From assembly GCA_024280975.1 (NCBI GenBank), contig JAMXLQ010000295.1, positions 1 to 8,796 on the forward strand: a stretch of DNA of 8,796 nt. The letters are read 5' to 3'. The notes under the pieces are model-generated. The model ran no database searches. It was not told where the DNA came from and was given only the letters and a program-made list of their open reading frames with translations. The position numbers were made by a program, and so were the translations under genes. This document shows positions 1 to 4,310 of the stretch, one piece after another. This DNA comes from Methanosarcina sp. (GTDB lineage: Archaea; Halobacteriota; Methanosarcinia; Methanosarcinales; Methanosarcinaceae). Positions within the stretch are counted from its first letter, which is position 1. Each line of letters opens with the position of its first letter.

Positions 1-337
1 AGCATCTACCGCTTGCTTTGATCTTCTCCAGCAGTTCTAAATCTTTTTTACAAATGTCAATTTTCTCCACTTCATCATTAATTATTACTGAAAGAAAGGG
101 GAACTCTTTGAAAGTTTCATCCTTTAATCGATAGTAGACCCACTGGGACTTTTTTTGGGAAGTGATTATCCCTGCAATTTTGAGCCTGTTCAAATGCCTT
201 GAAGTGTTAGATTGTTTAATGCCCAGAACAGTTTCAATATCACAGACACACAATTCACCGCTTCTTAGAAGATTCAGTATCCGTAGTCGGTTTTCATCAG
301 CCAATGCCTTAAGAATATCAACGAGATCCGCAGACAT
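1..337 (-). CDS. ArsR-family metal-responsive repressor (C-terminus cut by window edge)
   Basis: This is a winged-helix transcriptional repressor of the ArsR/SmtB family, acting as a DNA-binding dimer that releases its operator when thiolate-binding metals or metalloids bind. Reading the minus strand from the ATG at 337 gives 112 open codons to the window edge. The start MSADLVDILKALADENRLRI is the typical first helices. ELCVCDIE (residues 28-35, Cys30 and Cys32) is the arsenite-type CxC site in helix 3; the third cysteine of E. coli ArsR is Glu35 here. The recognition helix is around KQSNTSRHLNRLK (41-53), followed by the wing with WVYYRL (66-71). Cys96 and Cys112 near the C-terminus could add ligands. 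A perfect dyad lies 9 bases upstream of the start codon, which suggests autoregulation. The gene it controls may lie off the left edge. Family is certain; the inducer (As, Cd, Sb or a redox signal) is not. Confidence 0.92.
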   Translation of the reverse strand, partial: MSADLVDILKALADENRLRILNLLRSGELCVCDIETVLGIKQSNTSRHLNRLKIAGIITSQKKSQWVYYRLKDETFKEFPFLSVIINDEVEKIDICKKDLELLEKIKASGRC

Positions 338-346
338 CACCACACT

Positions 347-384
347 ATATGAGTATATGTAATTATACTCATATGCTATTTAAA
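347..384 (-). promoter_or_regulatory. Promoter and dyad operator of the left ArsR gene
   Basis: ATATGAGTATA (347-357) and its exact reverse complement (364-374) form an 11-bp perfect inverted repeat with a 6-base spacer. On the minus strand a TATA-like TTTAAATA occupies 384-377. A start site about 25 bases downstream of that box would fall near 355, inside the dyad, so a bound repressor would block initiation. The ATG is at 337, giving a short leader. The repeat is seen directly; the operator role is inferred from its size, symmetry and position next to an ArsR gene. Confidence 0.7.
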
Positions 385-620
385 AATACTGATTTTATTT
401 TCACTACTCTGACTGCTAATTACATAGATTAATAGCTCATCCCAGAACCGATTATATTCTCATAAAAAGAGGAGTTCAGAATTATCTTCCTAAACAGAAG
501 ATTAATTGATTATTCCAAATTGGGATGGGGGAGTGACTGCGATGAGTTTTTTGGTAAATTTTCTAAAAAACGGCAAATATTACAAGAAAATCGAATACTT
601 CTAAATAAAGAAAAGGTTGA
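385..620. other. Intergenic spacer between divergent repressor genes
   Basis: No convincing gene is present. A short hairpin-capable repeat, ATCTTC (484-489) and GAAGAT (497-502) with a 7-base loop, is the only clear structure. A 20-codon reading frame from 542 to 604 (+) contains NGKYYKKIEYF, faintly like the start of some IS4/IS1634-type transposases, but it is too short to call. Confidence 0.4.
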
Positions 621-658
621 GTATAAAAATCATTTCGTATATCAAATAATACTGATAT
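621..658 (+). promoter_or_regulatory. Promoter and dyad operator of the second ArsR gene
   Basis: A TATA-like TATAAAAA lies at 621-628. Beginning 10 bases downstream is the inverted repeat ATATCA (639-644), an 8-base spacer, and TGATAT (653-658). The expected start site near 650 would fall inside the repeat, the same arrangement as for the left repressor. The gene starts at 696, leaving a leader of about 45 bases with no obvious Shine-Dalgarno sequence. The dyad sequence differs from the left one, so the two repressors probably have different operators. The role is inference from position. Confidence 0.5.
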
Positions 659-695
659 GAAAAATCTTAATTAGAAAGCTTAACTTCTTTCATTT

Positions 696-1055
696 ATGAG
701 CTATTGTTGTCCTACCGACCCTGAGAAAAAGAAGGAATGGGAAGAGAAAATGCTCCAGGAAATTGATTTTCTGGACAATGACATAAAAAAAGCCAGTGAG
801 ATATTCAGCGCTCTCGGGCATCCGATAAGACTGAAAATTGCTTACTTTCTCTTTCAGAGAGATCACTGCGTTTGTGAATTAATATTTAAACTAAATGAGA
901 GGCAGAACCTTGTTTCTCATCACCTGGCAATTATGAAAAACTGTGGGATCGTCGAAGCCTACAGCAGCTCAAAATGGCACTTTTACAAATTAAATCCAGA
1001 ATTCAGAAACATTTTTAACACTATCTCTCAAATAAAAAATAAAAAATCCGAATAA
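696..1055 (+). CDS. ArsR-family repressor with CadC-like cysteine pattern
   Basis: This is a 119-residue winged-helix repressor of the ArsR/SmtB family. The N-terminus carries a Cys4-Cys5 pair, and HCVCEL supplies Cys58 and Cys60 in helix 3. From family knowledge, CadC of Staphylococcus binds Cd/Pb/Bi through an N-terminal cysteine plus Cys58 and Cys60 (the alpha3N site), and the spacing here is strikingly similar. The recognition helix is around NLVSHHLAIMKNCGIV (71-86), followed by the wing with KWHFYKL (93-99). A long charged N-terminal helix (residues 9-30) precedes the core. The gene faces the AhpD-like cysteine-rich protein tail to tail with 45 bases between, and has its own dyad promoter upstream. 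Family is secure; a soft-metal or arsenical inducer is inferred from the cysteines. Confidence 0.9.
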   Translation: MSYCCPTDPEKKKEWEEKMLQEIDFLDNDIKKASEIFSALGHPIRLKIAYFLFQRDHCVCELIFKLNERQNLVSHHLAIMKNCGIVEAYSSSKWHFYKLNPEFRNIFNTISQIKNKKSE

Positions 1056-1076
1056 AAGTTAACAGATACCTTAAAG

Positions 1077-1084
1077 AAAAAAAA
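1077..1084 (-). terminator. Poly-T terminator after the AhpD-like gene
   Basis: Eight consecutive A on the plus strand give a T8 run in the minus-strand transcript, 17 bases past the stop codon of the AhpD-like gene, followed by TTT again. Short T-runs without a strong stem are the usual archaeal termination signal. Confidence 0.55.
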
Positions 1085-1100
1085 TATAATTACTGAGGTT

Positions 1101-1442
1101 TTAGTCCTTACAGCAACAGCAACAGTCTTCTTTTTTCTGATCTTTTTCAAAGATTTTGTCATATATGCTTTCCGCATATACATTTGTCCATCCTATCTGT
1201 GAACCGGCAGCAACGAACATGGCGACTGAAATCGCTTCGGCAATTTCTTCCTTTGTAGCCCCTGCATCAATTGCCCTCTTGGAGTGTGCATCAACACAGA
1301 ACTGACAACGCATAAGAACAGAAGAAACAACGGCTATAAGTTCTTTGGTTTTGAGATCCAGATATCCGTCTTTAAAAATGGAATTTCTCATCTGTTCGAA
1401 AGCTTCCGCAGTTTCAGGTAATATTTCGTTCAAAAAAGACAT
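1101..1442 (-). CDS. AhpD/carboxymuconolactone-decarboxylase-like disulfide redox protein with poly-Cys tail
   Basis: This 113-residue protein is a single AhpD-like (CMD family) helical domain. Glu34, Cys46, Cys49 and His53 reproduce the E-x11-CxxC-x3-H spacing of the AhpD peroxidase/disulfide-reductase centre (RCQFCVDAHSKRA, 45-57), so a thiol-disulfide or peroxide-reducing role is likely rather than lactone decarboxylation. A CMD-domain protein of Methanosarcina acetivorans (MdrA) has been described as a disulfide reductase, from memory. Unusually, it ends KKEDCCCCCKD, with five cysteines at 107-111 encoded by alternating TGT/TGC codons. AAGGAG at 1451-1456 lies 8 bases before the ATG and fixes the start. 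The neighbouring ArsR regulators suggest metal, arsenical or oxidative-stress induction. Its natural substrate is unknown. Confidence 0.85.
   Translation of the reverse strand: MSFLNEILPETAEAFEQMRNSIFKDGYLDLKTKELIAVVSSVLMRCQFCVDAHSKRAIDAGATKEEIAEAISVAMFVAAGSQIGWTNVYAESIYDKIFEKDQKKEDCCCCCKD
1110..1124 (-). repeat. Hexanucleotide microsatellite encoding five cysteines
   Basis: On the minus strand the sequence is TGT TGC TGT TGC TGT, two and a half copies of a 6-bp unit. It encodes Cys107-Cys111 at the end of the AhpD-like protein. Slippage could change the number of cysteines in pairs without breaking the frame. Confidence 0.8.
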
Positions 1443-1450
1443 TTAAATAT

Positions 1451-1485
1451 CTCCTTGTTTATAAATATATTAAGTATATTGTAGT
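1451..1485 (-). promoter_or_regulatory. RBS and AT-rich promoter-like segment of the AhpD-like gene
   Basis: The Shine-Dalgarno AAGGAG (1456-1451 on the minus strand) stands 8 bases from the ATG. Upstream are TATA-like tracts (1458-1469 and 1470-1485) that include an imperfect palindrome. A box at 1470-1485 would allow a start site that keeps the ribosome site in the transcript. Co-transcription with the small gene 62 bases upstream is equally possible. Confidence 0.4.
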
Positions 1486-1504
1486 TTGTCAAGTATTAGT
1501 AATT

Positions 1505-1654
1505 TTAATGGCCAGGTCTTTTGCAAAGAGAAGAATTCCATCGCATAGTGTTATTTTTGGATTCAGGCTTATGTGTATACAGTAAGTCTTCTTCATTATC
1601 TATGAGATTGTTTTCAGAATCCTCTTCTTGCATCACGCTTTTTTCTTTTTCCAT
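1505..1654 (-). CDS. Small acidic protein, unrecognised
   Basis: A 49-codon reading frame starts with ATG at 1654 and ends with TAA at 1507-1505. An excellent Shine-Dalgarno AAGGAG (1668-1663) sits 8 bases before the start, with the same quality and spacing as the neighbouring AhpD-like gene, and TATA-like tracts follow at about 1684-1702. The product starts MEKEKSVMQEEDSENN, is strongly acidic in its first half (several Glu/Asp clusters to about residue 23) and basic at its end (SSLCKRPGH), with one cysteine at residue 44. It has no membrane segment and no motif I recognise. It lies 62 bases upstream of the AhpD-like gene on the same strand, so the two may form an operon. It could be a cofactor or adaptor peptide, or a decayed gene end; the ribosome site favours a real gene. 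Confidence 0.5.
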   Translation of the reverse strand: MEKEKSVMQEEDSENNLIDNEEDLLYTHKPESKNNTMRWNSSLCKRPGH

Positions 1655-1735
1655 TTCCTAGACTCCTTAATTAGCTGAGTTTTAAAACTTATATGAATTA
1701 TATTCAGAATTCGAATTTAAAAACCCTCATGATGG

Positions 1736-1755
1736 GTATCAAGATTAGTTGATAC
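1736..1755. repeat. 7-bp inverted repeat (possible operator or hairpin)
   Basis: GTATCAA (1736-1742) and TTGATAC (1749-1755) are exact reverse complements with a 6-base spacer. It lies about 80-100 bases upstream of the small acidic-protein gene, in a 263-base spacer (1655-1917) with no gene. It could be a distal regulator site or part of the region past the MtrA-like gene's stop codon. There is no T-run on the minus strand to make it a typical terminator. Confidence 0.35.
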
Positions 1756-1917
1756 ATGTCAGAGCGATTTGTAGGTCATAAATAGTAGGTTGAAATTTCA
1801 GAGCTTCACATAAAGGGTAATATCTACTAACAAACATCTATCAAGATGCGAAGATTGCCCAGCCAACCTAAAGCCAATGGGTTAGAGTCAATTTTTTCTT
1901 TTTCGTGTTTTTCCAGC

Positions 1918-2466
1918 TCATCCTTTCTTTATTTTCGACCTCACGTTTTGAGTTACCAATTTTTCGTATTTTTTCCAGGTATTTTCATCAATTTCAGGCA
2001 TTGATATAACATAAGCTTCGTTTCTTGCAGGAGTGGTGCATGAGTCGATAGCTTTCTGGATAGTGACAAGGTCTTTATTTCCAACGAGGTCTATTACTTT
2101 TATTTCCCTGAGAAAACGGGAAATTGCAGTCATTGGAATTTCATTCAAATAGGGCAAAGGAGAATGTGAGCCTACTATTTTTCTTAGACCTGTCATTGTG
2201 GAAACTCCGTTTTCGGCGAGAGAAATAATGGATTCGCCTGCAAGATGGTCGCTTTCCTCCCCACAGACAATGAGAAAATTTATGTTAGGATTTGCAAGCA
2301 CATTGACAATTATTTTTTCAATTCCGAAATTTTCCGTAAAACATGTCCCGCAAACTGCATAGTTCTTTAGGTTCCAGGCTTTGTAGTCAGAGGCAAGCGT
2401 TACCACGGCTACTCTCGAGTTTACATCTTCAGTTATATAATCACCTGAAGTTACAGGCCATTCCAT
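1918..2466 (-). CDS. Soluble MtrA paralogue (corrinoid-binding methyltransferase subunit A-like)
   Basis: The 182-residue product matches the cytoplasmic part of MtrA, the corrinoid-carrying subunit of membrane-bound methyl-H4MPT:coenzyme M methyltransferase. Seen here are CGTCFTENFGIEKII (39-53), NPNINFLIVCGEESDHLAGES (split around 59-79) and the loop with His74 in SDHLAGE. By alignment with the known family His74 would be the cobalt ligand. Authentic MtrA continues into a C-terminal linker and transmembrane helix; this protein ends KSKIKKG-like and basic with no membrane segment, and no other mtr genes adjoin it. It is therefore a stand-alone soluble paralogue, possibly a methyl-corrinoid carrier outside the Mtr complex. 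AGGAG (2478-2474) lies 7 bases before the ATG. Partner and substrate are unknown. Family assignment is strong; function is inferred. Confidence 0.88.
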   Translation of the reverse strand: MEWPVTSGDYITEDVNSRVAVVTLASDYKAWNLKNYAVCGTCFTENFGIEKIIVNVLANPNINFLIVCGEESDHLAGESIISLAENGVSTMTGLRKIVGSHSPLPYLNEIPMTAISRFLREIKVIDLVGNKDLVTIQKAIDSCTTPARNEAYVISMPEIDENTWKKYEKLVTQNVRSKIKKG

Positions 2467-2543
2467 AATATCGCTCCTATCGTTAGTTCATTGTTCAAAA
2501 AAGAGAATAAAGCTACTATTTTCCTACCTTTGCCTACTTTCTG

Positions 2544-2562
2544 GAGTTTATCCTATAAACTC
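2544..2562. promoter_or_regulatory. Perfect 8-bp inverted repeat upstream of the MtrA-like gene
   Basis: GAGTTTAT, a 3-base spacer, and ATAAACTC form a 19-base perfect dyad 78-96 bases upstream of the MtrA-like start codon. Read on the minus strand it contains TTTATAGG, which could be part of a promoter. It is a plausible operator, but no regulator can be assigned from sequence. Confidence 0.4.
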
Positions 2563-2644
2563 TCACTGGAAATAGTCTCCTTTACTACTTTTCAGGATTC
2601 ATACTTAAAATACAAAAGTACCCTTCCCTGCAATAATTATTCCA

Positions 2645-2875
2645 TCATCCTCGGTTAAATCCATTATGGGGATTGTGCACCACCGAGAAAAAAATAGTTA
2701 AACCGGCATAGTCAGATTTTAAAGTTCCATATCTGACACCGGTATGCTCAACTTTTCGCATGAATCGCTTAATAATATTCAAGTTTTCAATGGGGTGCTT
2801 TATCTCAGAGTACACTTTTTCAAGTCTAGTTTTATATGTCTCAAGAATAATTTCTTCTTTGTCATTTTCTTTCAT
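2645..2875 (-). CDS. Doubtful small protein, unrecognised
   Basis: The minus-strand frame is open from 2920 to 2645. The ATG at 2920 abuts the start codon of the divergent DUF3303 gene, so I prefer the ATG at 2875 (76 residues, starting MKENDKEEIILETYKTRLEK). Neither start has a ribosome-binding site. The product has a charged helical first half and a more mixed second half containing HTGVRYGTLKSDYAGLTIFF. Codon choice looks natural for the region, which is why it is listed. It carries no motif I recognise and may be a gene relic. A long inverted repeat (2702-2743) lies inside the frame. The DUF3303 promoter must overlap its 5' end, which weakens the case for a functional gene. Confidence 0.33.
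   Translation of the reverse strand: MKENDKEEIILETYKTRLEKVYSEIKHPIENLNIIKRFMRKVEHTGVRYGTLKSDYAGLTIFFSVVHNPHNGFNRG
2702..2743. repeat. Two-part inverted repeat
   Basis: ACCGG (2702-2706) pairs with CCGGT (2739-2743), and GTCAGAT (2711-2717) pairs with ATCTGAC (2731-2737). The two stems are separated by an internal loop of 4 and 1 bases and capped by a 13-base loop. The symmetry is independent of the possible coding frame it lies in and could be an RNA hairpin or a small element end. Confidence 0.55.
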
Positions 2876-2920
2876 ATAAAGAGAAATTATTTTAACAAAT
2901 ATAGCATTAACCTTTATCAT

Positions 2921-3322
2921 ATGCTACTGATGGACATAATAACCTGGGAGCCAAAAGACTCATTGAAAGTTGCAGAGTTCTATTTAAATTATGAATACCC
3001 GAAGGGCATAAAAGTGATAGACGAGTGGACTGACCTTACAGGTTACCGCACGTTTGTGATTTATGAAACTGACGACGAAAAAACTTATGCAGCTTCAGTG
3101 TTTCCTTTCATTGGGCTGTGCAGATTCGAAACTTTCCCGGTGATGAAATTAGATAAGTTTATGGAGCTGGCTCAGAAATTTGCTGAAAAAACAGGAGAAA
3201 AAGAGCCAGGTGAGCAGAGAGAAGAAGCCTCAAAACAACTGATCCAGCAAATAGAAAAACTTGAGAAGAGAATTGAACGCCTTGAACATCATTCTTTTGT
3301 TCAGCAGGAAGATATAACGTGA
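2921..3322 (+). CDS. DUF3303 family protein with C-terminal coiled coil
   Basis: The 133-residue product begins MLLMDIITWEPKD and continues with YEYPKGIKVIDEWTDLTGYR and FVIYETDD, the pattern of the DUF3303 family common in Methanosarcina: a small ferredoxin-like alpha/beta domain of unknown function covering residues 1-90. The last third is different. After a Gly/Glu-rich linker, KQLIQQIEKLEKRIERLEHH (105-124) shows leucine/isoleucine heptads of a short coiled coil, suggesting oligomerisation. I start the gene at 2921, where the family's conserved N-terminus begins; the longer open frame from 2744 adds residues unlike the family. There is no Shine-Dalgarno, and TTTTAA/AAATATAG just upstream (2891-2905) suggests a leaderless or very short-leader message. 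It converges on the acetyltransferase gene downstream. Confidence 0.8.
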   Translation: MLLMDIITWEPKDSLKVAEFYLNYEYPKGIKVIDEWTDLTGYRTFVIYETDDEKTYAASVFPFIGLCRFETFPVMKLDKFMELAQKFAEKTGEKEPGEQREEASKQLIQQIEKLEKRIERLEHHSFVQQEDIT

Positions 3323-3360
3323 ATTATTAGATCTGAAACCGGATTTCATCCTGTTGAGAA

Positions 3361-3377
3361 TTTTTACCTCAATTTTT
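3361..3377 (+). terminator. Double T-run terminator after the DUF3303 gene
   Basis: Two T5 runs (3361-3365 and 3373-3377) lie 38-55 bases past the DUF3303 stop codon and just before the convergent acetyltransferase stop. This fits archaeal poly-T termination on the plus strand. Confidence 0.45.
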
Positions 3378-3385
3378 ATCTTAAT

Positions 3386-3967
3386 TCATTTTTCAAGTGC
3401 ATTTTCGAATTTTTCCTCGTTCATACGGTAGATATGCCATCCTTTTGCAAGGCTTCCTCCAAGATGCTCGTAAAATTCCCTAGCAGGATTCCAGTCGAGA
3501 ACCGCCCATTCCATTCTTCCGCAATTTCTTTCTTTTGCGAGTCTTATACAATGGAGAAACATTGCTTTCCCAATCCCTTTTCCCCGGAACTCGGGTTTTA
3601 CGAAAATATCTTCAATATAGAGCCCCGGCTTTCCGATGAAAGTAGAGAAGTTGTGGAAAAAGACTGTAAAACCGACAGGCACCCCATTTAACTCGGCAAA
3701 AAAAACCTCAGCATAGGGCCTTTTCCCGAACATTGATTTCTCAAGGGTTTCTTCTGTCGCTGTGACCAGATGAGAAAGGTTTTCAAACTCGGCAATACCT
3801 TTAACGAATTCAAGAATCAGAGGGATATCTTCCATTTCTGCAGCTCGGATTTTCAAACTGGATTTTACTCCATTTTCTGCGGATTTTGTTTTATCTTCTA
3901 TGGATTTTACATCATCCGATATGGACGTTAATTTGTTCTCTGCAGGTCTTATATTAGTTTCTGGCAT
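3386..3967 (-). CDS. GNAT-family N-acetyltransferase with repetitive N-terminal tail
   Basis: The 193-residue product contains a complete GNAT domain at about residues 38-185. It starts LKIRAAEMEDIPLILEFVKG, carries the acetyl-CoA pyrophosphate-binding loop RGKGIG (128-133) after the strand IEDIFVKPEF, and ends with WNPAREFYEHLG (159-170). The layout, including LAEFENL-like residues near 58-64 and YIEDIFV, resembles the diamine/spermidine or thialysine acetyltransferase group; substrate remains a guess. The first 37 residues are an extra hydrophilic tail made of 7-residue repeats rich in Lys, Ser, Glu and Asp, encoded by 21-bp tandem repeats. AAGGA (3980-3976) stands 8 bases before the ATG at 3967, so the tail is very likely translated. 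A structured palindromic segment lies in the upstream spacer. Confidence 0.88.
   Translation of the reverse strand: MPETNIRPAENKLTSISDDVKSIEDKTKSAENGVKSSLKIRAAEMEDIPLILEFVKGIAEFENLSHLVTATEETLEKSMFGKRPYAEVFFAELNGVPVGFTVFFHNFSTFIGKPGLYIEDIFVKPEFRGKGIGKAMFLHCIRLAKERNCGRMEWAVLDWNPAREFYEHLGGSLAKGWHIYRMNEEKFENALEK
3860..3943 (-). repeat. 21-bp imperfect tandem repeats within the acetyltransferase gene
   Basis: Units begin at 3860, 3881, 3902 and, more degenerate, 3923, the first three starting GGATTTTAC, GGATTTTGT and GGATTTTAC. The 21-base period equals seven codons, giving protein units such as DVKSIED and KTKSAEN. The period is exact, so the N-terminal tail probably arose by local duplication. 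Confidence 0.7.
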
Positions 3968-4011
3968 TTTTGGATTCCTTTATTGAATCAATACAAATAA
4001 TCTGATAAGTT

Positions 4012-4084
4012 TAATGAGATATCCTAATAGGTTTAATGGAACTGAACCTACTTGATATAACTGTTAAGGTACCTTATCTCATTA
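4012..4084. repeat. Nested palindromic element in the divergent spacer
   Basis: TAATGAGATA (4012-4021) is the exact reverse complement of 4075-4084. Inside lie TAGGTT (4028-4033) with AACCTA (4045-4050), and a perfect 12-bp palindrome TAAGGTACCTTA (4065-4076). Together they could fold as a closed stem carrying an inner hairpin, either in the leader of the acetyltransferase mRNA (45-117 bases upstream of its start) or as a small RNA. The symmetry is direct; function is unknown. Confidence 0.55.
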
Positions 4085-4171
4085 GCTCGAAAAATAATAT
4101 TTGAATCTAATTTATAGAACTATGCCCTATCCACATAAATCCCCATTGACAAAGGATTATTTGGTAAAAGT

Positions 4172-4224
4172 ATATTATTTAGAGATATTTAAGTAAAAAT
4201 ATTATTTGAAGAATATTTAATAAA
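4172..4224. repeat. 27-bp-period AT-rich direct repeat
   Basis: The 26-base stretch at 4172-4197 recurs imperfectly at 4199-4224, both starting ATATTATTT and ending TTTAA-TAAA-like. It is embedded in the AT-rich spacer before the DUF2156 gene. The remaining 3968-4310 spacer shows no gene; only the palindromic element and this repeat stand out. Confidence 0.4.
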
Positions 4225-4310
4225 ATAATACTCTTCTGAGACTAAGAATGGCTGACCGTATAGAGTTTTGCCGATAAAAATAAATAAGAAGCAAAAAAGT
4301 CTTGTTTAAA

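Noticed and set aside
162..362. Plus-strand 66-residue reading frame over the left ArsR gene
   Set aside because: It lies wholly antisense to a clear ArsR coding sequence and its operator and has no family features.
542..604. Short frame with NGKYYKKIEYF, faintly like a transposase N-terminus
   Set aside because: Only 20 codons, no continuation in any frame and no terminal repeats nearby.
1840..1890. AACC/GGGTT and repeated AGCCAA near the end of the MtrA-like gene
   Set aside because: Stem of only four pairs and a 6-base direct repeat; not enough for a terminator or element call.
2744..2920. 59-codon upstream extension of the DUF3303 frame
   Set aside because: The residues are Phe/Asn-rich and unlike the family, whose conserved N-terminus begins at 2921; the promoter must also lie here.
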